Origin: Actinomycetes bacterium
GTDB taxonomy: Bacteria; Actinomycetota; Actinomycetes; Propionibacteriales; Propionibacteriaceae
Reading direction: 5' to 3'
Assembly (NCBI GenBank): GCA_023393755.1
Contig: JAEXCA010000217.1
Span: 1-10,396 of the forward strand
Length of the DNA: 10,396 nt
Made by a program: the position numbers and the translations under genes
Shown here: one piece after another, positions 1 through 6,778 of the stretch
Numbering within the stretch: position 1 is the first letter of the stretch
Layout of the letters: each line of letters opens with the position of its first letter
The notes under the pieces: model-generated
What the model was told of the DNA's origin: nothing
The model's database searches: none
What the model saw: the letters and a program-made list of their open reading frames with translations, nothing else

Positions 1-10
1 CGTCTTGACC

Positions 11-21
11 GAGGGGGGAGG
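11..21 (+). promoter_or_regulatory. Ribosome binding site for the TTG-started helicase gene
   Basis: A purine run, GAGGGGGGAGG, lies just before the TTG at 24. Its GAGG at 11-14 sits nine bases from the start, a normal Shine-Dalgarno spacing; the second GAGG at 18-21 is only two bases away, probably too close to act. With the in-frame stop at 6-8, this supports TTG at 24 as the start. The promoter itself is not visible, because only 23 bases precede the gene. Confidence 0.65.
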
Positions 22-23
22 CC

Positions 24-3000
24 TTGGAACTCGAGGAGATCTCCTCTGGTCAGCGGCTGAGCGGTGTCATACCCGGAGATTCGGTGACCGTGATTGCCAC
101 GCAGTGGCACGGCCGGGACGCCGTCGAGCTCACCTTCCGCCCCACGGTGGGTCACCTTGATCAGCGGATCTTGTACCGCGCCGACGAGCCCCGGCTGGGG
201 ATTGCCCGCTCCGCGGGCCGTCCGTTCGACGCGCCGGCGTCGGACTTCAAGCTGGCCGCGGAGGCCCAGCGCATCCGCCTGGCGGGCCTGTTCGACCCGA
301 TGCTGGCGGTCGCGACGAGCGACGTCCAGCCACTCCCCCACCAGATCACGGCCGTCTACGGTGAACTGCTGCCCCGCACGCCCCTGCGGTTCCTGTTGGC
401 CGACGATCCGGGAGCGGGCAAGACGATCATGGCTGGCCTGTACATCAAGGAGCTATTACTCCGCGACGACGTGAAGCGGTGCCTGGTCGTTGCTCCGGGT
501 GGCCTGGTGGAGCAGTGGCAAGACGAGTTATTCCTCAAGTTCGGGATTCACTTCGAGATCCTCACCAACGCCCTGTTGGATGCGAACATCAACGTCAACG
601 TGTTCGAACGCCACCCGCTGCTGATCGCCCGCATGGACCAGCTGTCCCGCAACGACGAACTGAAGGCGAAGCTGGCCGAGTCGGGGTGGGATCTGGTGGT
701 GGTCGACGAGGCGCACCGGATGGCGGCGCACTATTTCTTTGGCAAACTGGAGAAGACCCGTCGCTTCGAACTCGGCGAACTGCTCGGCGGCATTACCCGC
801 CACCTGCTGCTGATGACAGCCACGCCGCACTCGGGCATCGAGCAGGACTTCCAGTTGTTCCTCACACTGCTCGACAAGGACCGCTTCGAGGGCCGCTACC
901 GCGCCGGCGTCCACACTGTTGACACCAGCGACGTGATGCGTCGCATGGTGAAGGAGAAGCTGCTCACCTTCGAGGGCAAGCCCCTGTTTCCCGAACGGAT
1001 CGCCGAGACTGTTCCCTACGAACTCACCGCCATCGAGCAGGCGTTGTACGAGCAGGTCACCGACTATGTGCGCCAGGGTTTCGACCGGGCGGACCGGCTC
1101 GACGGCAAGCGCAAGAACACCGTCGGCTTCGCGCTGACCGTGCTGCAGCGGCGGCTGGCGTCCAGCCCCGAAGCGATCCTGCGTTCGCTGGAACGCCGCA
1201 CCAACCGGCTCCAGCGCCGCCGCACCGACATGATCAACGGCACCTTCCGCGAGGACGCCGCCGCCATCGACCCGTCGGTGTACGACGAGGTGGACGAGTA
1301 CACCGCTGAGGAATTGGAGCAGGCCGAGGAAGAGCTGGTCGACGCCGCCACCGCCGCGCAGACCGTCGCCGAGCTGGACGCCGAACTGGCCGAACTCGCA
1401 GACCTCACCACCCTGGCCCGCCGGGTACGGGACTCCGGCCACGACCGCAAGTGGAGCGAGTTGAGCACGATCCTTCAGGACGAGGCTTTGCGCTTCGACA
1501 CTGCGGGCCACCCGCGCAAGCTCATCGTTTTCACCGAGCACCGCGACACCCTCGACTACCTCGAACGCCGCGTCACCTCCCTACTGGGCCGCACGGACGC
1601 CGTGGTGTCGATCCACGGTGCGGTGCGGCGTCCCGAGCGGCGCCGGATTACCGAGGAATTCACCAAGAACCCCGACTGCCAGGTGCTGATCGCCACCGAC
1701 GCCGCCGGCGAGGGCCTGAACCTCCAGGCCGCGAACCTGATGGTCAACTACGACCTGCCCTGGAATCCCAACCGGATCGAGCAACGCTTCGGCCGCATCC
1801 ACCGCATCGGGCAGACCGAGGTGTGCCGACTGTGGAACCTGGTCGCCACCAACACCCGTGAAGGGGAGGTGTTCAACCGGCTGTTGGGCAAGATCGAGGA
1901 ACAGCGCCGGGCGTACGGCGGCGAGGTCTTCGACGTCCTCGGCGAGGCCTTCGAAGGGACGCCGCTGCGAGCCCTGCTGATGGAGGCCATCCGCTACGGC
2001 GAACGCCCCGAGGTGCGGGCCCGGATGCATCAGGTCATCGATCGGCAGGTCGGCGAGGGCCTGCCTGAGTTGCTGAAGGAACGGGCGCTGGCCTCGGAGG
2101 TCCTTTCCCAGGCCGATCTGGCCGAACTCCGTCAGGCGATGGATGAGGCGAGAGCCCGGCGGCTGCAGCCGCACTACATCGAACTGGCTTTCAAGGAGGC
2201 CTTCGCGCGGCTGGGGGGACGCCTGGCGCGGCGGGAACGTGGCCGCTACGAGGCCACCAACGTACCTGCCAGTGTCCGGGCAGCAACCTCGCAGCCGATC
2301 GCGACCCGCTATGAACGGGTCACCTTCGACCTGCCCCACGTGCAGCCGGACGGACTGGTCCACGCCGATCTGCTCGCCCCCGGGCATCCCCTGCATGATG
2401 CCGTTCTGGCCGAGACCGCCCACCGACTTCGGCCGGCGCTCGACGCCGGCACCGTGCTGGTGTCGGCGACCGTCACGAAACCTCAGCTCCTGGTCGGGGT
2501 GGTGGAAGAGGTGGTAGATGGCACGGACACCTCCATCTCGCGCCGGTTCAGCTACGCGTTCGTCGATGAGGATGGCACAGTGACCGAGGCCGGGCCCGCA
2601 CCCTACCTCGATGCCGTCGCCGCCCCGACCGGGCCGATCACCGAGCAGGCTCGCCGATTGCCGTGGCTCACCTCAGGTGAGGAAAAGGCGGTCAGTTGGC
2701 TCATCGAGAACCGGCTGCCGGGGTTCCTGGCCGAGGTACAGCCGCGACGCCAAGCTGAACTTGCCAAGGTGCGCCGACAGGTCACCGATCGGCTCACCGC
2801 CGAACGCGACCGCTTGTATGTGGAGGCGACCGTGGCCGGTGAGCAGGAACGCTCCGGTCAGCGCCCGAAAGAGTCCGCCGACAGCCTGACCCGCAAAGCC
2901 GACGAGTTGGACACCCGGCTGACCCGTCGGCTGCGCAAGCTCGCCCGGCAGCAGCAATTGGCCACCCGCCCCCCGCGGATCGTCGCCGCCGCGGTCGTGC

Positions 3001-3449
3001 TGCCCCTGGCCGATGCGATCGCCGAGATTCCCGAGGGTGAACCGCTGCGGCACGCGGTGGAGACCAGGCAGGTCGAACGTCGTGGCGTAGACGCCGTGTT
3101 GGCCCACGAACGCCGCCTCGGACGCCGCCCCGTCGAGCAGGCCCACAACAACCCCGGCTACGACATCTTGTCTCACCTGCCCGACGGTTCGACGATCCGG
3201 ATCGAGGTCAAGGCCCGGATCGAAGGTTCGGACGACTTCTTCATCAGCCACAATGAGGTGTTGACCGGCAAGAACACCGCCCCGGCATACCGGTTGGCGC
3301 TGGTGCGGGTCGACCAACGTGGCCCGGCGTACGACGAGGTCCGCTATCTGGACGACCCGTTCGCCGCCACGACCTTCGGCGACTTCGACGCCACCGGCCT
3401 TCGAGGCGACTGGGCCAAGACGTGGGCCCGCGGAGCGGAGCCCTTCTGA
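24..3449 (+). CDS. SNF2-family DEAH helicase with C-terminal DUF3883 domain (DrmD-like)
   Basis: A 1141-residue superfamily 2 ATPase, probably a DNA translocase in a modification/defence system. Seen: a beta-rich N-terminal region (about 1-95); Walker A GAGKT at 130-134, within ADDPGAGKT rather than the DEMGLGKT usual in chromatin-type SNF2 proteins; DEAH at 228-231; motif III TAT at 265-267; a charged helical linker (about 330-490); the second RecA lobe from about 499; and motif VI QRFGRIHRIGQ at 587-597. A long helical region follows, then a DUF3883 domain (about 1020-1110) with D1047, E1061 and K1063 placed like a PD-(D/E)xK nuclease core. The frame has a stop at 6-8, and TTG at 24 is the first start codon after it, preceded by a G-rich ribosome site. 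The architecture and the DUF1156 methylase downstream resemble DrmD of class 1 DISARM. The helicase call is firm; DrmD is about 0.55. Leucines 145 and 169 use rare TTA codons. Confidence 0.96.
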   Translation: MELEEISSGQRLSGVIPGDSVTVIATQWHGRDAVELTFRPTVGHLDQRILYRADEPRLGIARSAGRPFDAPASDFKLAAEAQRIRLAGLFDPMLAVATSDVQPLPHQITAVYGELLPRTPLRFLLADDPGAGKTIMAGLYIKELLLRDDVKRCLVVAPGGLVEQWQDELFLKFGIHFEILTNALLDANINVNVFERHPLLIARMDQLSRNDELKAKLAESGWDLVVVDEAHRMAAHYFFGKLEKTRRFELGELLGGITRHLLLMTATPHSGIEQDFQLFLTLLDKDRFEGRYRAGVHTVDTSDVMRRMVKEKLLTFEGKPLFPERIAETVPYELTAIEQALYEQVTDYVRQGFDRADRLDGKRKNTVGFALTVLQRRLASSPEAILRSLERRTNRLQRRRTDMINGTFREDAAAIDPSVYDEVDEYTAEELEQAEEELVDAATAAQTVAELDAELAELADLTTLARRVRDSGHDRKWSELSTILQDEALRFDTAGHPRKLIVFTEHRDTLDYLERRVTSLLGRTDAVVSIHGAVRRPERRRITEEFTKNPDCQVLIATDAAGEGLNLQAANLMVNYDLPWNPNRIEQRFGRIHRIGQTEVCRLWNLVATNTREGEVFNRLLGKIEEQRRAYGGEVFDVLGEAFEGTPLRALLMEAIRYGERPEVRARMHQVIDRQVGEGLPELLKERALASEVLSQADLAELRQAMDEARARRLQPHYIELAFKEAFARLGGRLARRERGRYEATNVPASVRAATSQPIATRYERVTFDLPHVQPDGLVHADLLAPGHPLHDAVLAETAHRLRPALDAGTVLVSATVTKPQLLVGVVEEVVDGTDTSISRRFSYAFVDEDGTVTEAGPAPYLDAVAAPTGPITEQARRLPWLTSGEEKAVSWLIENRLPGFLAEVQPRRQAELAKVRRQVTDRLTAERDRLYVEATVAGEQERSGQRPKESADSLTRKADELDTRLTRRLRKLARQQQLATRPPRIVAAAVVLPLADAIAEIPEGEPLRHAVETRQVERRGVDAVLAHERRLGRRPVEQAHNNPGYDILSHLPDGSTIRIEVKARIEGSDDFFISHNEVLTGKNTAPAYRLALVRVDQRGPAYDEVRYLDDPFAATTFGDFDATGLRGDWAKTWARGAEPF
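33..46. repeat. Perfect 14-base palindrome at codons 4-8 of the helicase gene
   Basis: GAGGAGATCTCCTC reads the same on both strands and lies nine bases after the TTG start. As RNA it could fold into a short hairpin, or its CUCCUC half could pair with the G-rich ribosome site at 11-21. As DNA it could be a dimer-binding site. It also encodes the Glu-Glu-Ile-Ser part of the protein, so it may be chance. The palindrome is seen directly; any role is inference. Confidence 0.35.
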
Positions 3450-3451
3450 TG
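3437..3451 (+). promoter_or_regulatory. Coupled stop/start TGATG with upstream GGAG
   Basis: The helicase stop TGA (3447-3449) shares its last base with the ATG of the DUF1643 gene (3449-3451), and GGAG at 3437-3440 lies eight bases upstream inside the helicase gene. This arrangement favours termination-reinitiation, which ties the amount of the small protein to that of the helicase. It also decides the start codon of the DUF1643 gene. Confidence 0.75.
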
Positions 3452-4006
3452 GTCGTCGCCTCCTCCGGAACCTTGATCGCGGTGCTCACCAACCCGCCCC
3501 TGACCGATGGAACCCGGACCCTGCGCCGAGTGCAGCTGGCCGCCGAGTTGCTGGGGTTCGGTGACCAACGGGTCGTCAACCTGTTCGCCCGGCCCTCCCA
3601 CGCCACCGGGGCCATCTCCCACCTCGGCCAAGACGAGACCGGCTGGACCGAGGCACGGGACGCCCTGACCAATCACCTCGCCGCGGCCGACGGCGTCCTG
3701 CTCGCCTACGGGTGCACCGCCCCCGCCGGCGAGGCACGCCATCACTTCCGCCGCCAGGTGGACTGGCTGCTCGACCACAGCGTTGCCGCGGCGATCCCCT
3801 CCTGGTGCGTCGGCGACGGCCCGCGCCACCCGTCACGCTGGCAGCGGTGGACCGCACGGAGCCACCCTGATCTGGCGTTCCCCGACGCCCTGCGGGAGAG
3901 CTTCACCCGCCTCGACTTCACCGTGCCCTGGGTCGCGAGGAACCGACCCCTCGACCCCACCACCGCGCCGCCCACCGCGGCAAGTACCACCCAGAAGGAC
4001 GACTGA
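3449..4006 (+). CDS. DUF1643 family protein
   Basis: A 185-residue protein of the uncharacterised DUF1643 family. The match rests on a run of family landmarks in the right order: an N-terminal strand ending in TNPPLTD (the usual form is like LNPSTAD), TLRR, a strand ending VVNLFA, and a strand with YG (usually WG) near residue 90. No catalytic function is established for the family, and I do not assign one. There is no signal peptide or membrane segment, and the last 25 or so residues are Pro/Thr/Ala-rich and probably disordered. The ATG at 3449 overlaps the helicase stop in TGATG and has GGAG at 3437-3440, so it is preferred over the in-frame GTG at 3422. Position between helicase and methylase, with translational coupling, suggests a matched subunit or accessory factor of the same system. 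Confidence 0.82.
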   Translation: MVVASSGTLIAVLTNPPLTDGTRTLRRVQLAAELLGFGDQRVVNLFARPSHATGAISHLGQDETGWTEARDALTNHLAAADGVLLAYGCTAPAGEARHHFRRQVDWLLDHSVAAAIPSWCVGDGPRHPSRWQRWTARSHPDLAFPDALRESFTRLDFTVPWVARNRPLDPTTAPPTAASTTQKDD

Positions 4007-4010
4007 CGCC

Positions 4011-6776
4011 ATGCAGAAGCGCAAACTGATCGAGGTCTCCCTGCCCTTGGAGGCGATCAACCGCGAGTCCGCTCGCGAGAAGTCGATCCGGCACGGGCAC
4101 CCGTCCACGTTGCACCTGTGGTGGGCCCGGCGCCCCCTGGCCGCCGCCCGGGCCGTGCTGTTCGCACAACTCGTGGAGGACCCCTCCGCCAGGCCTGAAG
4201 AGTTCCCCACCGAGGGGGCCCAGCGCGCCGAACGCGAGCGCCTGCACGCCCTCATCGAGCGATTGGTCGTCTGGGAGAACACCCGCGACGAGAAGCTGTT
4301 CGCCGAGGCCCACGCCGAGATCCTGAAGTCCACCAACGGCAACCCCCCGCCGATCCTCGACCCTTTCGCCGGCGGCGGCACGATCCCGCTGGAAGCCCAA
4401 CGCCTCGGCCTGGAGGCCCACGCCTCCGACCTCAACCCCGTCGCGGTGCTGATCAACAAGGCCCTGATCGAACTCCCGCCGAAGTTCCGCGACCAGCCGC
4501 CCGTCTTCCCCGGACTCGCCGACACCCGGTCGAGCTGGCGAGGCGCCGAAGGGCTCGCCGCCGACGTCCGCGCCTACGGCCAATGGCTGCGCGACCAAGC
4601 CCACCAACGCATCGGCCACATCTACCCCGACGCCACCCTCACAGACGGCACCGCCGCCACAGTCATCGCCTGGCTCTGGGCCCGCACCGTCACCTGCCCC
4701 AACCCCGCCTGCAGCATCGAGATGCCCCTCGTACGCTCCTGGTGGCTCGGCAAGAAGAAGGGCAAGGAGGCCTACGTCGTCCCCGGCGTGGTCCCGGACC
4801 CGAGCCACCCCAGCCGCCGCCGGGTGGCGTTCGCGATCGGCCACGACCCCCGGAAGGCCCCCACCGCCAGCACAGACGGCACCGTCACCCGCACCGGTGC
4901 CGTCTGCCTCGCCTGCCAGGGCTCGGTGCCGCTCACTTACGTGCGCTCCGAAGGCAAGGCAGGGCGCCTCGGCCAGACCCTGATGGCGGTCGTCGCCGAA
5001 GGGGTAAGGCAGCGGCTCTACCTGCCCGCCACCGACGAGCACCGCGCTGCCGCAGACGTCTCGGCTCCCGATGACCTACCACCGGGCGACCTCCCCGACC
5101 AGGCACTCGGTTTCCGGGTCGGTGGCTACGGCATGAAGCAGTTCACCGACCTGTTCACCAGCCGCCAACTCATGGCCCTCACCACCTTCAGCGACCTCGT
5201 TAGCCAAGCCCGCACCCGCGTCATCAGAGACGGCGGGGTCCCTGCCCATGCGGACGCTGTCGCTACCTATCTTGCAGTCGTTGTGAGTCGCCTGACCGAC
5301 TACCAGTCGACGATCACTACCTGGGCGAGCAACCCCCAGATGGAGATTCTCCGGAACATGTTCACTCGGCAGGCGATTTCCATGACGTGGGATTTCGGGG
5401 AAGGCAATCCTTTCGCAGCAAGCTCCGGGAGCCTTGAGAAGATGATCGGCGCAGTCGCGGAAGCGCTTGAACGGCTACCAGCGTCAGGGCGCTGCATCGT
5501 CGCCCAAGCTGACGCAATCACGGCCGTTCAGTCGCGCGGGCTATTAAGCACAGACCCGCCCTATTACGACAACATCGGATACGCCGATCTCTCCGACTTC
5601 TTCTACGTGTGGCTGCGGCGCACTCTGGGCAACATCTACCCACGACTCCTCGGCACGATGTTGGTGCCGAAGAGCGAGGAGTTGGTCGCAAACCCCTTCC
5701 GCCATGGCGGCAGCGGGCAAGCGAAGGACTTCTTCGAACAGGGCTTCCGCGAGGTGTTCTCGAACGCCCGGAGATGGGCACTCCCGGACTTCCCGATCGC
5801 GGTCTACTACGCGTTCAAGCAGAGCGAGGCTGACGAGAAGGGAGAAGCGTCGACTGGCTGGGAGACTCTGCTCGAGGGCATGGTTCGTTCGGGCTGGGAG
5901 ATCACCTCCACTTGGCCGATTCGAACGGAGAGCAGTGGCCGGATGCGTGACATCGGCTCGAACGCGTTGGCGTCCTCGATCGTGCTGACGCTTCGGCCAC
6001 GCCCTGACGACGCCCCGACCACCGACAGGAGGGGGTTCATCGCCGCCCTCGAGGCTGAGCTCCCGAGCGCTCTGCGGAGGCTGGAGCAGGGCCAAGTGGC
6101 GCCCGTGGATCTGCCGCAGGCGGCGATCGGCCCGGGCATAGCGGTGTTCAGCCGCTACGCCGGCGTTCTTGAATCGGACGGCTCGAAGATGACGGTCCGG
6201 TCGGCGCTGGCGCGGATTAACGAGATCCTCGACCAGGTGCTCAACGAGCAGGAGGGCGACTTCGACACCACCACGCGGTTCGCCCTGGCCTGGTATCGCC
6301 AGCACGGCTACGCGGTCGGGAAGTTCGGCGACGCCGATAACCTTGCCCGTGCCCGGAACACCAGCGTCGACCTTCTCGATCGGGATGGCATCTTGACGAG
6401 TCGCGCCGGCAACGTGCAGTTGCTAAGAGCAGCCGACCTTTCGGCGGACTACGACGTCACCGTGGATCGTCATACGAGCACCTGGGAGGCGTTGCACCAC
6501 CTCGTCCGTGTGCTCGAAAAGGACGGCATCGGCCCGGCCGGGGAGTTCCTGCAGGCTGCCTTGGCCCGCCCGGACGACGCGGTCGACGCCGACTTGGTCA
6601 AGGAGCTGGCACACCTGCTGTTCCGGATCGCCGAGGGCAACAACGCGACCAAGGACGCGTTGAGTTTCAACGCGCTAGTGACGAGTTGGCCCGAGATCAT
6701 GGACGTGGCCCGCGCCGAGCGACCGGTGACAGTCGGAGCGCAAGGGACGTTCGATTTCGACGAGGAAGGTGTCTGA
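4011..6776 (+). CDS. DUF1156-type adenine-specific DNA methyltransferase with zinc-ribbon insertion (DrmMI-like)
   Basis: A 921-residue DNA methyltransferase of the COG1743/DUF1156 family, predicted to transfer a methyl group from S-adenosylmethionine to the N6 of adenine. Seen: the N-terminal DUF1156 signature (about 3-52, with HPSTLHLWWARRPL); the cofactor-binding motif DPFAGGGT at 117-124, followed by D140 in SDLNP; the catalytic motif DPPYYDN from D515; and a C-terminal helical region to 921. The roughly 390-residue insertion between the two motifs carries cysteine pairs C229/C234 and C299/C302, a likely zinc ribbon. The ATG at 4011 is four bases after the DUF1643 stop, with AAGGAC at 3995-4000, and its first residues match the family's N-terminus; the open frame extends upstream to 3783, but that part reads as a shadow of DUF1643. 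Pairing with the helicase recalls DrmMI of class 1 DISARM (about 0.55). Target sequence is unknown. Confidence 0.94.
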   Translation: MQKRKLIEVSLPLEAINRESAREKSIRHGHPSTLHLWWARRPLAAARAVLFAQLVEDPSARPEEFPTEGAQRAERERLHALIERLVVWENTRDEKLFAEAHAEILKSTNGNPPPILDPFAGGGTIPLEAQRLGLEAHASDLNPVAVLINKALIELPPKFRDQPPVFPGLADTRSSWRGAEGLAADVRAYGQWLRDQAHQRIGHIYPDATLTDGTAATVIAWLWARTVTCPNPACSIEMPLVRSWWLGKKKGKEAYVVPGVVPDPSHPSRRRVAFAIGHDPRKAPTASTDGTVTRTGAVCLACQGSVPLTYVRSEGKAGRLGQTLMAVVAEGVRQRLYLPATDEHRAAADVSAPDDLPPGDLPDQALGFRVGGYGMKQFTDLFTSRQLMALTTFSDLVSQARTRVIRDGGVPAHADAVATYLAVVVSRLTDYQSTITTWASNPQMEILRNMFTRQAISMTWDFGEGNPFAASSGSLEKMIGAVAEALERLPASGRCIVAQADAITAVQSRGLLSTDPPYYDNIGYADLSDFFYVWLRRTLGNIYPRLLGTMLVPKSEELVANPFRHGGSGQAKDFFEQGFREVFSNARRWALPDFPIAVYYAFKQSEADEKGEASTGWETLLEGMVRSGWEITSTWPIRTESSGRMRDIGSNALASSIVLTLRPRPDDAPTTDRRGFIAALEAELPSALRRLEQGQVAPVDLPQAAIGPGIAVFSRYAGVLESDGSKMTVRSALARINEILDQVLNEQEGDFDTTTRFALAWYRQHGYAVGKFGDADNLARARNTSVDLLDRDGILTSRAGNVQLLRAADLSADYDVTVDRHTSTWEALHHLVRVLEKDGIGPAGEFLQAALARPDDAVDADLVKELAHLLFRIAEGNNATKDALSFNALVTSWPEIMDVARAERPVTVGAQGTFDFDEEGV

Positions 6777-6778
6777 CC

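Noticed and set aside
6..8. TGA as the stop of an upstream gene
   Set aside because: Plausible, because it would leave a 15-base gap before the helicase start, but eight bases are too few to show that any coding sequence precedes it.
528..1541. Long minus-strand open frame (337 codons) opposite the helicase gene
   Set aside because: It lies wholly opposite conserved helicase motifs. In GC-rich coding DNA such antisense frames are common, and its protein has no recognisable features.
3422..3448. Upstream GTG start for the DUF1643 gene
   Set aside because: It adds nine residues that overlap the helicase end; the ATG at 3449 has a well-placed GGAG and a coupled TGATG junction.
3783..4010. Upstream extension of the methylase frame by 76 codons
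   Set aside because: The extension is Pro/Arg-rich and overlaps DUF1643 out of frame; family homology begins right after the ATG at 4011.
4641..4884. Repeated CACAGACGGCACCG in the methylase gene (about 4640 and 4871)
   Set aside because: Both copies encode Thr-Asp-Gly-Thr in the same frame with biased codons; two short copies do not support a repeat element.
3918..5042. Minus-strand open frame of 374 codons opposite DUF1643 and the methylase
   Set aside because: Gly/Val/Ala-rich low-complexity translation overlapping the cofactor-binding region of a clear methylase; a composition shadow.
5544..6305. Minus-strand open frame of 253 codons opposite the catalytic part of the methylase
   Set aside because: It overlaps the DPPY motif and the conserved C-terminal region; no ribosome site or family features.
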